Positions 1 through 11,935 of a stretch of 64,000 bases of DNA are shown here, in pieces. Source of the stretch: Irpex lacteus (taxonomy: Eukaryota; Basidiomycota; Agaricomycetes; Polyporales; Irpicaceae); NCBI GenBank assembly GCA_001986395.2, contig MQVO02000047.1, positions 62,001 through 126,000 of the forward strand, read 5' to 3'. Position numbers and translations under genes: made by a program. Each line of letters begins with the position of its first letter. Position 1 is the stretch's first letter. The notes under the pieces are model-generated. The model was not told the DNA's origin. It worked only from the letters and a program-made list of their open reading frames with translations, and did no database searches.

Positions 1-1
1 T

Positions 2-145
2 ACAAGACCAAGCCTCACCCCGAGCTGGTTGGGGACCGTACTATTCTTACAGCCGGCCACGCTTGAGTACATGCGCGATGCGGTGATTGACGACTCGCGG
101 GCAAGGCAGGTCTTGGGGTATGTGTTTCTGCCGCATGAGGCTTGA
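2..145 (+). CDS. 3' end of an unidentified protein, possibly an NAD-dependent dehydrogenase
   Basis: An open frame enters from the left edge and stops with TGA at 143-145, giving a 47-residue C-terminus. It ends in a segment containing SRARQVLGY followed by a short tail. An 'rA..vLGY' motif close to the C-terminus is familiar from the 3-beta-hydroxysteroid dehydrogenase / NAD-dependent epimerase families, where it lies after the Rossmann fold. That is only a resemblance over about ten residues. The start and almost the whole gene lie outside the window. An alternative frame stops at 64-66, so the frame choice rests on its length and the plausible motif. Confidence 0.4.
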   Translation, partial: TRPSLTPSWLGTVLFLQPATLEYMRDAVIDDSRARQVLGYVFLPHEA

Positions 146-735
146 TATAAAAACATTAAAACATCTCTGCATATCGCCAGATACCGCCCTCAGTGGTCAG
201 CTGCACAAGCGATCAGGTATACCGTAGACCAGGTCCAGTCAGGGGCTGCCAGTAGCACTCATGGTATCCAGGTCAAGTAAAGTCACTTTTTGCATTCATT
301 CATTTCGCAAGGAATATCTCAAGTAAAATATACAACACCGACATGAGCAAATCGGAGGGCCAAAATGTCTGTCTCTGACATAGTCGTCGACTTTACAACA
401 TTCCTAAAGTAATCTCAACTTGAATTCAATGTATACTACAACAGTAACCAATTTATCTTGATGACACTATCATCTTGCAGTACAAAGACACACAGCACAT
501 GCGACTGACGGGGAGGGAGAGGAAGGTGGGGAGGTAAAAAAAGAAAGAGGGTATCATCCTCTTATATAACGAAAGCGGATGATTTACTTGGGAGAAGTGC
601 ATGCCCGTAATACCGATAACGAATGAGGGAATAAATATATTGTGACATTGGGGGGCATCCGGTGCCCTTGCGTTTCCTTTGATCAAACGAACGAGCATGA
701 GAAGAATCCTGTATATCCTGAATCCGGGTCCTCTA
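146..735. other. Intergenic, convergent gene ends
   Basis: This 590-bp stretch lies between the stop of the left-edge gene and the stop of the MAP kinase kinase on the other strand. It is relatively AT-rich with short T and A runs, as expected for two 3' untranslated regions. The open frames in it are not supported by motifs or splice structure. I see no RNA gene or repeat. Confidence 0.5.
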
Positions 736-2355
736 CTAGAACGTCGATGCCCATGTTTGGAGATCAATTGTCGGCCCCCTCGACAGCTCAATCCAGGGGT
801 GTTTCTGTGAGTAGTCACCGAAGACGTCAGTCAAAAACCACTAATGACAGAACATTAAACCAATAGGACGCACCAAAAGCTCCTTCGGTGTTTTCCTGGC
901 GAGGGGATCTTTATAGAGACAGCTGTCCACGAAATCCTCCGCCTCTTTTGGGAATCGACCTTCGGGCGTAAGACGCGGGGCAGGCTCGTTGACTATATGT
1001 TGTAGCAACTCAAGGATACTCATGGTCATTCCGCCTCCCTGCAAACTGACACCCTTACTCTTCCGACGCTTCTTCTTATCCCGCCGTTCCTTCTCTGCTG
1101 CCCTCTCCGCCTTGATCTCGTCCACCGAACGCATTGTGAGGTCTCCTGGCCGCTGAGATTCTGGTGAGAGTGTGTTCTCGAAGTCTGACAGGTCCGAGTC
1201 GTCGGATGACGACTCAGCGAAAGGGAAACGACCGAGAGCGAGCTCGATCAGAGAGATGCCGAGAGACCATACGTCAGATTTCACGGTGTATTGTGCACCT
1301 TGGATACGCTCCGGCTATATGAGATCACTGTTAGGCTCGACGCCACTATCTCGAGAAGATGATGTACTGACGCTCATATAGGTAGATGTACCAACAAATG
1401 TATCAGCAATTGAGTTGATGAGTTCTCCTGAGACACCAAAGTCACAGATTTTGATCTGTCCTTTGGAGTTGAATAGGATATTGGAAGGTTTGATGTCTAC
1501 GAGGCGATTATCAGACTCATAAGGAGACATGATGTACTTGACAGGGTACTTACCACGGTGTATTATCCTATGAACATCATACAAATATGTCAAACCCTCT
1601 AGCACCGCTAATGCTACCTTGCCAACGACCTCAATATCAATCGGTCCAATCTTCTTGTATATGCCGTCTAGGGAACCTTTGTCCATGGCCTCCATGCAAA
1701 TGCAGATGTTAGGGTCTGAGATGAACGCGCCGTAGAAGGAGATAATGTACTGCGAGTGGCAGTCGTGCATGATTTGCAACTCTCGAAGGATCTGCTTCCT
1801 TACCGACGGCTTCGCGTCGATGAGGACGATCTAATGGCACCATCGCGATGAGTTAGAGGGACGTTCCGAGCTGAGCGGGCAATTGTGACGCACCTTCTTC
1901 GCCATAATAGTACCTGTCGGTACATGCTCTACTAACTTCACACTACCACCATTGCCTTGTCCCAACTCGTGCAAATCCTTCAAGTCCTCGTTACGAAGAT
2001 CGCGATAGCTGTTTTCTGATATCTCGAGGCTGGCAAGAGTCGAGGAGAGTGTACTGTGGTAATTGGCCCTAGATGCAGATGGCACTCCAGTCGCTGGCGC
2101 AGAATTAGGTGCTGGAACCGCTAACACGGTATTGTCGCCATCGCCAGCGGCACTGCTGTCCGTTGCTGGGATTTTGGGTGCCGCGAGTTTCATAGGAGGT
2201 GGCCGCTTCTTCCCTCGAGCAGCTGGTGCTGGCGCAGCTCGTGTAGCAGCAGGCTGGGGTTCTGCAGCAGGTGTTGAGGATTTGGTAACATCGAGCTGCA
2301 AAGCCTTGAAGTTTCGCTTCTTACGAATGGGTGCTGCAGGGGCAGGTGTCGCCAT
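736..2355 (-). CDS. STE7: MAP kinase kinase, Ste7/Fuz7 type
   Basis: This is a dual-specificity kinase that phosphorylates a Fus3/Kss1-type MAP kinase in the mating and filamentation cascade. Five exons: 2355-1894, 1830-1554, 1496-1372, 1314-874 and 804-736. They give 1,374 nt and 457 residues with all phases matching. The N-terminus is Pro/Ala-rich. It carries a basic-then-hydrophobic docking-like motif (RKKRNFKALQLDV) near residue 12. The kinase domain shows the glycine loop (GQGNGGSVK), the VAIK-type lysine in MAKK, the catalytic HRDIKPSNI (split by intron 2) and DFGVSGELI. The activation-loop motif SIADT matches the MAPKK S-x-A-x-T phospho-site, followed by GTSTYMSPER. A Lys/Arg-rich insert sits in the C-lobe. 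The last exon ends in HPW...DLQTWAST, as in MAPKKs. The assignment to Ste7 rather than Pbs2 or Mkk is by overall resemblance. Confidence 0.88.
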
Positions 2356-3210
2356 ATTTGGTTGCCTAGTACGAAGATGGGATTCCCAGATGATCCTCTC
2401 GTCGCTGCCACTCAGCCTTGCAGCAAACAGCTGAAAGATGCGGCCGGATTAGACGAAGTCGAGGAGAGGGAGGTGGATGGAGGAGACAAGAGTGGCCGAC
2501 CCTTTGAGCGTCTATTAGTACAGCGCGCCTGAAGAAAGTCTGATCGCCTCTCGTGTAGAATTCTGTTCGTAATTTCGCATCCCCATACGCATTATCTGAG
2601 CAAATTAACAAGCGTTGAGAGCGTAAAGAAAGACGCGTTGAGTGCCCATCGGGTAACATTTACGAACTGTATCCCAACCGCTGTAAGTACTTATCCCCAA
2701 TCAAATAAATTTGCGGTACTTACTCGCAACCTTGCAGATCACTCCGAGGCAGACCCGAATACTCTTATCACTAAATTGCGGCCATTAGAGTACGCTGATT
2801 AGCTCACAGACTTCCGTTGACAGGCCAACGGATTTTACGGCTGGAAGAGAGGTCCTTCCTTATACGGAGAGTAAGTGGGGAGCGTTCCCACGCCACAAAG
2901 ATGTACTGATCTGGGCCTGGCGGGTGAGAGAAGTCATCCAGCTACTAAGTCCTCGTTTGACCATGTCATTCACTTAGTCCTGGTACGATACTGCGACTTT
3001 GCTCCAGTATAATGCAGGACACTTGCTATCTGTTTCATCAAATGCTCTCACGCTCTAGTGTATCTGAGATGAGATAAGTCATCTCCGCCCTGACAGGCGT
3101 CCACCTGACTCCCTACGTAACACGAATTCTGGCGTCACAGCCCTCATTGGTTTCCGACGATATAAACAAGCTTGTCGTCTTGCAAAAGCTCCTTTTTGCT
3201 ATTTCATACC
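2356..3210. other. Divergent intergenic region between MAPKK and MFS gene 1
   Basis: This 855-bp stretch holds the promoters of the MAP kinase kinase (-) and the first MFS transporter (+). A 97-residue open frame on the minus strand at 2366-2659 has no recognisable motif. I treat it as 5' untranslated or chance sequence. There is no clear TATA box and no repeat. Confidence 0.4.
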
Positions 3211-5103
3211 ATGTCGACTGTGGCCACAGAAGTTGAGCTGGAAAGAATCGGTCATTCCACAGATGATCGCACGACGAATGAGGATCCTTTGGCTTTGAAT
3301 CGCATCTCCGATGCACAAGAAGAAGAGGGCGTAGCAGATAATCGCGAAGCACCATCTCCCGAGCGGGTCAACGAGACGTCGTTGGCTCCCGTAGACTCCG
3401 GATTTGGAGCATGGTCCTTTGTAAGTCTTTCGACAGCCTACAGGAGCTCATTTGCTCATAACCTGGCCAGCTAGTAGCCGCATTCTTTATATCGACAATT
3501 GTGTGGGGACTGCCTAATTCCTATGGAGTGTTCCTTGTCAAATACCTAGAAGACCCTTATTGGTCATCGCAATCGAAGGCCTCCTTTCTTTTGCCTCTCG
3601 TGGGCCCCCTGTCATCCGGAATCATCTACTGCGCTGGTAATTCAGTCGGCTCCTTCGTCTCAAATATCACTTTATATCTGATGATTCCGACAGGCCCTGT
3701 CACATACCCTTTAGCCGCTAGGTTCCCACGCCAGCGACGTGCCTTCATGTGGTTTGGCGCAGCCTGTGTGTTCACCAGCTTATTAGGGGCTAGTTACGCT
3801 AAAACGGTATGTCTATCCCTTCAATATTGTAATTTATTTTATCAAGTCTTTCCGGTAGATCGTATCTCTAGTTGCTTTGCAAGGTGTTTTATATGCCATC
3901 GGAGGAGGTACGAGTTCATTGAGTGTTTCTATATTCACAACAGCCATATAGCTGACGAGCAGAGGATAGCTTTGTTATACGCTCCTACGATGTATTTCTT
4001 GTCTGAATGGTTTGTTGCTCGACGTGGTCTCGCACTTGGAATGATAACCGCAGGTACACAACTACCGTGGTATACTCAACCCCTTATTTCGCTGACTTTA
4101 GTGTACAGGGACCTCATTCGGTGGACTCCTCCTTCCACTTATACTTCCTCCATTGCTAACAAAGTATGGAACTCCAACGACCCTTCGCTATCTCAGTATA
4201 GTAGAGAGCGCCATGTTGGTCCTTGCTCTTCCCTTCATCCGTGGCCGCCTTCCCCAGAGCCGGGTTCAGGGCCCCAACGCTCGCGCACATTCAACATCGG
4301 ACGCCGGCCATGTGTACCTGAAAAACAAGACATTCTGGTTTATCGTTCTCGCAACTCTATTACAAGGACTCGCTTACTTTATTCCAATACTCTGGCTTCC
4401 ATGTATGTGTTCCATTGACCATTTCACTCATTTCAATACTGACCACATCTTTCTGCAGCTTACGCTTCGTCCTTGAGACTGAGTCCAAGTTCTTCTTCTC
4501 TGGCTCTCGCCTTCCTCAACGGTGGTAGCATCGCAGGGCGCGTGGGTCTCGGTATGCTGACTGACCACTTCGACCCCTGGCTGCTTGGGTCTGCCACACT
4601 TCTCTGCACCGGGTTCGCCGTGTTCATCCTTTGGGGTGTTCTATCGTATACATTCGCAGGCATCATAGTGTATGGCATTACGTATGGTATCCTAGCCAGC
4701 GGCTGGAGTAGTCTATGGACCGGTTTCGTGAAACGTATCGCCAGTGAGTTCCATGAAGGAGCCTGCAAAAGAACTAATGACTTATATTGCATATTTCTGT
4801 GTAGAAGACGACCCAACTATGTCCACGACCATCCTCGGTTATTTAATGCTCTCAAGAGGCATCGGAAACATACTTTCTACGCCAATCTCCACTGCACTCC
4901 AGCCAGCACGATCTCCTGCAGTGACAGCACCTTCGCCTCCCGTGTATCACCACCAAATTGGATTGAAGCTCGCAGGAGGACAGTACGAGAATGTGATCAT
5001 ATACGCTGGCACGTGTTTCGTGGCCGCTGCAGTAGTGATTGCGGCAGGTTGGGCGGTTGAAAGGAAGTATCCCAGCTCTGCTATCAGTGGTCGCCTAGGA
5101 TGA
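3211..5103 (+). CDS. MFS transporter, monocarboxylate-permease-like, tandem copy 1
   Basis: This is an integral membrane transporter of the major facilitator superfamily, in the branch related to fungal monocarboxylate permeases (MCT/Mch). The substrate cannot be read from sequence. Eight exons: 3211-3420, 3471-3636, 3694-3806, 3859-3907, 3970-4053, 4109-4402, 4459-4743 and 4805-5103. They sum to 1,500 nt and 499 residues with phases matching throughout. A hydrophilic N-tail of about 60 residues precedes FGAWSF. Family signatures follow: YGVFLVKYL in helix 1, RFPRQRR in the short loop after helix 3, the SEWFVARRGLA loop, and GNILSTPISTALQ near the end. The gene lies head-to-tail with a second copy that has the same exon structure, so the pair arose by tandem duplication. 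The start at 3211 follows from the second copy. An in-frame ATG at 3172 would add 13 residues. Confidence 0.88.
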
Positions 5104-5390
5104 GTTCAAGGAGCAGAGTTGTGATAACGTCGAGGATAGTATCGAGGAGGGCTTTGTAGGAGCTCTATCGCTAACGTCTATATGCATGCGGTATATCATA
5201 CCTTGTTGCGCATGCTTGAGTACAATGCTTCGCCATCAAGCCTTCCGACATTCACGAAGATCAGCATGACCACAGATCTAGCCGCTCACTTGAAGCTAAC
5301 GTTGTCATCATCCGGACTTACCTCGATATGACAGAATATGACTCCTGTGCGCTAACTGACTCTGTTACTACTAACCACCATCATCACAGG
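5104..5390. other. Spacer between the tandem MFS genes
   Basis: This 287-bp stretch separates the two duplicated transporters and should hold the terminator of copy 1 and the promoter of copy 2. An in-frame ATG at 5328 lies upstream of the chosen start of copy 2. No repeat or RNA gene was seen. Confidence 0.4.
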
Positions 5391-7298
5391 ATGGCTGCCG
5401 CAGACATAGAACTTGCAGTTCTTGACCGTCCTTGCGAGCCGCATCCTCAAGAGGATCGTGTATCGGAGAGTATAGTGATATCCGAAGTCGTCACTAATCA
5501 ACAAGTTGACAGCTCAACCGGCACTCCCTTAGACGAGGTTTTCCACAGTTCTTCCGAACGTACGAATGAGACATCTTTGGCACCTGTGGACAAAGGATTC
5601 GGAGCATGGTCGTTTGTACGAGGAATTCTACCTCAGCCTACAAGCTATCACTCATTTCTTGATTTTGGTCGTTTTCTAGTTAATAGCCGCTTGCTGCGTC
5701 GAGATGATCGTGTGGAGTCTTCCAAACGCATACGGAGTTTTCCTAGTCAGATATTTGGACGACCCATACTGGTCGTCGCAGAGCCAAGCCTCGTTCCTAC
5801 TGCCATTAGTTGGTCCGCTGTCTTCCGGGATCATGTACTGCGCTGGTAAGTAATTTCTACACACACTATGAATCTAGACTTATGAACCTAATATTGTGGC
5901 AAATAGGGCCTATAACATACCCACTTATAGCACGCTACCCGCGCCATCGACGGACCTCAATGTGGGTGGGTGCAGCATGCATGGTCGCCAGCCTGGTCGG
6001 AGCGAGCTACGCCCAAACGGTAAACCTCAAGCGATTTCCCATCTTGTTCAGACCCTAAAACACAGGTAGATCGTGTCTCTAGTCGCTTTGCAAGGCGTCC
6101 TGTATGCTATTGGAGGGGGTAAGCCTTTACTCACTTTGACTATGCGTGTGCTCAGATATGATCCACCATATATTCATATATTAGCTTTGATGTACGCTCC
6201 GACAATATACTACATGTCGGAGTGGTTCGTTGTTCGTCGCGGCCTTGCCAGCGGGGCTATCAATGCAGGTTTGTCAGTCCATTCACAGTCGGCTACAAAG
6301 AGGCTTAAGACCATCGTAGGCACGGCCCTGGGAGGTCTTCTGCTTCCACTCATACTTCCGCCCTTGCTCAATAAATACGACGCACAAAAGACCATCCGGT
6401 ACTTGGGCGTTGCGGAGGCTATCGCGCTTGTCATCGCGCTTCCCTTTGTTCGTGGACGCCTGCCCGAGAGCCGTGTACAAGGTCCGGGTCCTCGCGCAAA
6501 CCCGCATTCCAGTCGTATCTACACGAGAAACGTCTCATTCTGGATCATCATCTTTGCTACCTTGCTCCAAGGACTGGCCTACTTTATACCAATCCTTTGG
6601 CTTCCAGGTGCGACATCAGTTTTACATATCTAAGTCAGTGGAACTCATACCTTGAAACAAACTAGCCTACGCGTCCTCGCTTCAATTGAGTTCGAGTTCT
6701 GCCTCTTTAGCACTTGCATTCCTCAATGGGGCCAGCGTTGTAGGCCGTCTGTCGCTCGGTGTGCTCAGTGACCGCTTCAGCCCATGGATGCTGGCGACGA
6801 CCACTCTGTTCTGTACCGCCCTCTCCGTATTTATCCTCTGGGGCATCTTGTCCTACACATTTGCTGGGCTCATCGCTTACGGAATTGTGTATGGTTGCTT
6901 AGCTACTGGATACAGTAGCTTATGGACAGGGTTTGTCAAGCCCATTGCTAGTACGTCTTCATCTCTTCATGTGGGCACAACTCTGACACAGCTCAAATCG
7001 TCTCCCAGAGGACGACCCTACCCTAACCACGACTATTTTTGGTTTCCTGATGCTCTCGCGCGGTATAGGCAACATTCTCTCGACGCCAATTTCTACCGCC
7101 TTGCAACCCAGGCAATCCGCCTCTGTGACTCCAAAGTCGGGATCTCACCATCAAATAGGTCTGAAACTCGCTGGAGGGCAATACGAGAAGATGATTATCT
7201 ATGCAGGCACATGCTTCGTAGCGGCTACTGCGATAGTCGTCGTTGGATGGATCATCGACCGTCGCCATCCACGATTGAACAATCATGTCCGCAGCTAA
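5391..7298 (+). CDS. MFS transporter, monocarboxylate-permease-like, tandem copy 2
   Basis: This is a paralogue of the preceding transporter with the same eight-exon structure: 5391-5615, 5680-5845, 5907-6019, 6070-6118, 6185-6268, 6320-6607, 6666-6950 and 7009-7298. The exons total 1,500 nt and 499 residues, the same length as copy 1. Exons 2, 3, 4, 5 and 7 are identical in length in the two genes, and every intron phase is conserved. Shared blocks include NETSLAPVD before helix 1, the SEWFV.RRGLA loop, YASSL near the start of exon 7, and GNILSTPISTALQP. The acidic N-terminal tail is poorly conserved, which suggests regulatory rather than transport divergence. An earlier in-frame ATG at 5328 is possible. 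It is convergent with APC2, about 110 bp between stops. Confidence 0.88.
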
Positions 7299-7406
7299 AG
7301 GTATGACAGCCTTCAGGACACATCATTTCACCTGGTGACAGTCATGGTAATGATACAACAATATTAGTTTACAAGAATTAGCATATACGGATAGCGCCTT
7401 GCATAC

Positions 7407-10400
7407 TTATGCCGATAGTTTCCACATGCCATCCTTTACCGTTACCAGTCCCTCCCGTCGGGCTGCCTCCATGAACTGGCCCAGTTGCTCGACCGAACGA
7501 TCGTATCCCGGTGCAAACTTGAGCATTTGCTGTATCCTATCCACGGGAAGAGAGCCCAGATTTCGCAGCATTCCTTCGATAAACTATGGCAGCCATTAGT
7601 ACTCTTCAAAAGCGGTAGGTCGATGTAATTACCTTCCAGAATACTTTCATTTGCTCTGCTTGTTGCTGTTGGGCTGCGATGAGTGGGACATCCTCTTCCA
7701 CTACCATAGCTAGGAGGGATAGGTCAGTTGTCACAGCGTCAGGTACAAATGCTGCTCTTATATACCTTGAGGACGTTGTGTCGACTTTGCCCCAGCCGCT
7801 GCTTCCGCCTTATGCAGCAGCCTGAATTTGTTCGCCTCATCCTGCTTGATGACCCCAAGTTCTATCCATGTCCCCAACGCCTTTATCACAGCTGGACGCT
7901 CGATAGACCCTATCTTCTCAATAATCTCTTCCGGTGTCAAGGTATCTGCAGTCATATCATCAGTATAAGTTGGTAACTAGCCAGAAATGTACTGACCCTG
8001 CTGAGAAAACAACTCGATGATTGCTGCCTCCAGAGGAGGGACTTCCGCGGAGATCGTTCTATCATCTAACTCGACATCGAGACTGACAGTACCAAGGTGG
8101 GACATCCACACGAGCTTTTTGTCTGGCTTGAAAGTCGTGAATTCCTTCTGGTACACCTCTTGTATTCTAGATAAAATTGAAGTAGGATATACTTGAGATA
8201 GAAATTAAGAACATACTGTTTGAACTGCCCGGGCATGGTGAAGGTGTTCGTCTGCAAAGAAGGCCAGAAATGCCGAGAAATAATGGTCGGGTGTAACTGC
8301 GCCTATATGACAAGTCAGATTGTCTCCGTCAGGGGGAAATGAAGATATAGACTAACTGTGGCACTGTTGTTCTGCGATTGTATATGTTGATCGATTCGTC
8401 TAGAGTCGGTCATATCCCGCAACATGACCTCGCAAACTTGCAGCTGTGCTTCCCCGAACCTAATCTTGAGGACCTCGATGTTTCGACGCTAAACGACTAT
8501 CAGTAACATACCATATGACTAGCTGATTAGCCCTCTACGCACCTCCCTGTCGAAATTGCCGTCTTTAATAGCCAGAAGCCGTTGTGCCAGCAGTACTTGA
8601 AGCTCCTTAATGAACAGGTCCTGAGAGTCGTAGATACTAACAAGTGTGCTAATGATATCGCTAGGTTTGTTGGTTCGGAAGTCTGTACATGTATACTTAG
8701 CATAACGACACTTCGGACAATATTATACGTACCAGGCCCGGCATCCTGAGGCTCAGGTTCCCAGTTCAGATCAGAATAGTCATCGACTTGAGCCTGTTGC
8801 AGAGGCTGAACCGTATCGTTCTCGTCCACTAAAGAGTCACCACTTTCGTGGTCGGCGACCAAGCTTGCGACAACACATCGAATGGTATCTGGTCGCTCTC
8901 TGAAGCAGTACTGGGTCAGTGTAAAACACCAGCAGCAGCACTGATTGATCATTACCTGAGATATCTCCTGATAGGGTCTGCAACCTTGAACAGGAGGACA
9001 CCTTGTGGATCTATTATCCGCAGACACTTGATAATGGACACGTATTGTTGAAGGATCATCTTGGTGTCGGCGCCGGGATGCAACAATCGACGAGAATTCC
9101 TGAGAATGTTTCAGTGTGCTTTGTCAAGGCGAAGTACAAAAGCGTAGTTACTCTTTTCGTAGCGTCTTCACGAGCACAGAGCGGTGATCCACCCTCAATA
9201 TACATTTCTGAGAGATCATTCAGCAAGCGTATGAAAGATCGCAGAGATATTGAATACCTTCAAGTCATCCAGAGCAGGCCGTGAGTCCGGGAAGTCGATG
9301 ATGATGTCAAAGATTTCCCGCGTTCTACCATAGACCTCAGTGTATGCAGGTAGGGATTTTCCGGTCGAGACGTACCGTAAATCAGCAAGAGTTTTGCAAA
9401 CGTGGTAGTCGAGTCTTGTTCCTATGCCGGATATAAACGGCGCTGCTTCTTCGACTATAGAGACGCTATGAGCGTCATGGTAATATTGGAGGCATAGACA
9501 TACCTGTTTTCGCATTCGGTGCATATGGCATGAATAGCCATGGCAGAATATGCTTCGACATCCAATCTCGTGCCTCAGTCAGACACTCTTTATCCCATAC
9601 CTTCGAGTATGTATCCATGATATGTGCCTCTACGTGCTCATAGCACACGCTAGCAATGAGCGACTCATACCTCTCAGTCATGCCAAGCTGCTCGAAAGCC
9701 TGCCACAAGGGCTTATCCCATCTTTCTGGAGGTGGTCCAGTCTGCGGAAAGAGCGTCTTCATCCATGCGGGAGGTTCAGACGCGTATTCTGGGTTCAGAG
9801 TGGCGGATACGAGGCTCTTGAAACCTTGTGAGAATGATCGTGGTAAGACAGAGAAGACGTGTGTTTGGAAGGTGTTCGTGAACGCGTTGACAACTGTCGG
9901 CCCCAACCTAAACACGGCATTTATCAGTACGCACGGAGTTCAGTAAAAAGTTCTCGTACTCTGGGAATGGAGCCCAAGCTTTGTGCCAAAGCACAAGGCG
10001 GGATATACAGCCGGCAATGTAAAGTGGGTCGGAGGTGGCCTGTACTTAGATTAGCTCCAGGTTTCAAAAGTATTGGGGCAGACGCACCTCGTATTGTCTC
10101 ATTAACCCTTCAATATCCCTCGTTATATATGGTAGTTGCCAGCGCATGTCCTCTGATCTCCCGAAAGTAGTCCCCTAAGCAAACCACAGACCTCCGTACC
10201 CGCATGCCTACTCACCAAGAAACTCCTCGAGGAGGGCAGTAAGCATCTTCCGTTGCGCTATCTTGTCAAACGCGGCGCGTAATTGCTGTCTATCTAAACG
10301 ATTGGGCTAAGAGTCCTTGCTATCGTCAACGTCCAGGCCGTACGTACTAACTGTAGACTTTGGGGATGGCTCGTCGATGTTCCTTGGCCGGAGGAAGTCC

Positions 10401-10576
10401 TTGGCGAGCATCCATGCCTGAGTGGCAATTAGCACCATAGCGAGGCATATACGGTTCGCCTCACGTACTTCACTGAAAGTAAGCAAGCCTGTAATTCCTG
10501 GCTCATTCCGATTCAGTCTATTGAACGAGGTTTGCCACTTCTCAGCCACTTGAGACCATAGCTGCTCAGATGTCAT
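7407..10576 (-). CDS. APC2: Anaphase-promoting complex subunit 2 (cullin-like)
   Basis: This is the cullin-type scaffold of the APC/C ubiquitin ligase, which drives mitotic exit by degrading securin and cyclins. It is a many-exon gene, start at 10576 and stop at 7409-7407. The N-terminal exon begins MTSEQLWSQVAEKW. The middle has the APC2-like block with EIFDIIIDFPDSRPALDDLK. The cullin homology region has LKIRFGEAQLQVCEVMLRDM, then DSRRI, ISRHFWP, and LVWMSHLGTVSLDVEL followed by DDRT. This matches the human APC2 order. It ends with the winged-helix end of APC2: FIEGMLRNLGSLPVDRI and a C-terminus VKDGMWKLSA. I checked several introns (for example the joins giving LFSQQ|DTLTP and MKVFWK|FIEG) but not every exon. 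One N-terminal junction depends on an internal acceptor, so exact length is not given. Confidence 0.85.
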
Positions 10577-10840
10577 CCCTTGATCCAGGAAGAAGAGTCA
10601 CGGTGATAACAAGGGAACCAATACAAGTTGGAGTCGAGGTTGTGGTTAAAGTAGTCGGTAGTGCTGGCTGCACATGCATAAATGTACAAAACAGACCGAT
10701 GCTCGACGCGGTCGCCGGTCGCGTCGCATACAGGCGTCTAACGCCACAATGAGAGTGTCTTCCATTAATGGCAAACGAACACTACTCAACGCCAGCTCGA
10801 AATGAACATACGACTCAATTTCGCGCACAAGCATTTCCAA

Positions 10841-10878
10841 GTTACCAGGGATACTACCGGTTACCAGGGATACTACCT
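10841..10878. repeat. 19-bp tandem doublet
   Basis: The unit GTTACCAGGGATACTACCG at 10841 is followed immediately by a second copy differing only in its last base. Two direct copies of 19 bp are visible by eye. It is probably a small replication-slippage duplication. Confidence 0.8.
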
Positions 10879-11256
10879 TATCTACAAAACTACAGTAGTA
10901 TAGTACGTATCCACGTTGAGTCGCTCCCTGCCTCTAACCTAAACGCAACTCAAGTTCAGAGCATCCCTCAGGCTGAGGCAATGTCTGGAGAGAAGTCAGC
11001 TAAAGTACTTGAAAGATATCGAGCAAGAGAATTGTACTCGCCTTATCTCGAAATTAGTACACAATCTCTACCCTCCAGATGGATCCGTCCTATCGAAAGC
11101 TCGCGTTCCGTTAGCGTTCTCACTGCTTACAACTAACGTGGAACAAAAAATAAAAGAGTAAGTACTCACGGTCTTCGACCGCGGACGGCAAGAACTCACA
11201 CGAGCTTAGAAAAATGGTTGGCCAGACCAATATCCCAAACTTGTGCTCGCCATTGC

Positions 11257-11457
11257 CGTCATCCCCAAGAGCCCAGCGTTCATCCCCCGGAGCCCAAGCG
11301 TTCATCCCCCAGAGCCCATGTATGAATCCCCCAAAGCCCATGTATTAATCCCCCAGAGTCCAAGTATCAATCCCCAAAGCCCAAAGATTCATCCCCCAGA
11401 GCCCAAGTATTCATCCCCCAGAGCCCAAGTATTCGTCCCCAGAGCCCAGGTGTTCAA
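11257..11457. repeat. 22-bp imperfect minisatellite, about nine units
   Basis: A unit close to CCCCAGAGCCCAAGTATTCA repeats about nine times with point changes (ATT/GTT, CAA/CAT) and one- or two-base length changes between units. Length changes that are not multiples of three shift the frame. The open frame across it on the plus strand (11243-11488, Ser/Pro-rich) and the Gly/Trp-rich one on the minus strand are therefore probably by-products of the repeat. There are no spacers between units and no protein motif, so this is a simple tandem repeat of the kind that varies in length between strains. Confidence 0.85.
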
Positions 11458-11572
11458 GCACGACATCAAATGCCGTCTTGGCCCGTAGCTGTAAGAAGTA
11501 ACGAGAAGATGAGTAGAAGACAGTCATTGCCGCAATTCCACAAAGTAGCCTCAGAGCACATAGATGAGAAAG

Positions 11573-11935
11573 AGAAACTCGTAGAACAGGAGTTGGACGC
11601 ATGTTCGCCCTCGAAACTGCTCATGCGATACCAAGAAAATACCCGTCGGCTCCAGGGACCTCGGTCTTGAGATATTGAAGCACAGTGCGACGCTTGAGGA
11701 AGTTGTCGAAGGTCTGGAAACTAAGATAAAGTAATCAGCGTGCGAAAGCAAAACACGGGTGACAGTCAAGGAAAGATATTAATTGAAAAGACGGGGAGCG
11801 GGAGTTGGACCCATGGCAGTCCTCGAAGCCGCTCATCCGTTACCGTGAAGTCCGCGAGTCCCATGGTCTTGGTAGCACCGAGCGACGCTTCAGGAAGTTG
11901 TCGAGGCTTGCAGTTCTGGCAGAAAGAAAAATATA
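11573..11935 (+). pseudogene. Two diverged copies of an exon-like segment
   Basis: The segment at about 11573-11735 and that at about 11785-11935 align by eye. Both begin GAGTTGGAC, continue through CTCGAA..GCTCAT, and end in CGACGCTT.AGGAAGTTGTCGA. In the second copy one frame reads ELDPWQSSKPLIRY and continues to RRFRKLSRLAVLAERK before a stop. In the first copy the matching frame reads ELDACSPSKLLMRY and then breaks at a stop. The similarity is better at protein level than expected for non-coding DNA, so these look like duplicated remnants of one coding exon. I do not recognise the protein and find no start codon or splice structure for an intact gene. Confidence 0.35.

Noticed and set aside
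10768..11136. A 122-codon plus-strand frame upstream of the minisatellite
   Set aside because: It contains the 19-bp tandem doublet, has no conserved motif and no promoter element. Evidence is too weak for a gene call.
11257..11457. CRISPR array
   Set aside because: Units are in direct contact with no spacers, the host is a fungus, and the units diverge. It is a minisatellite.
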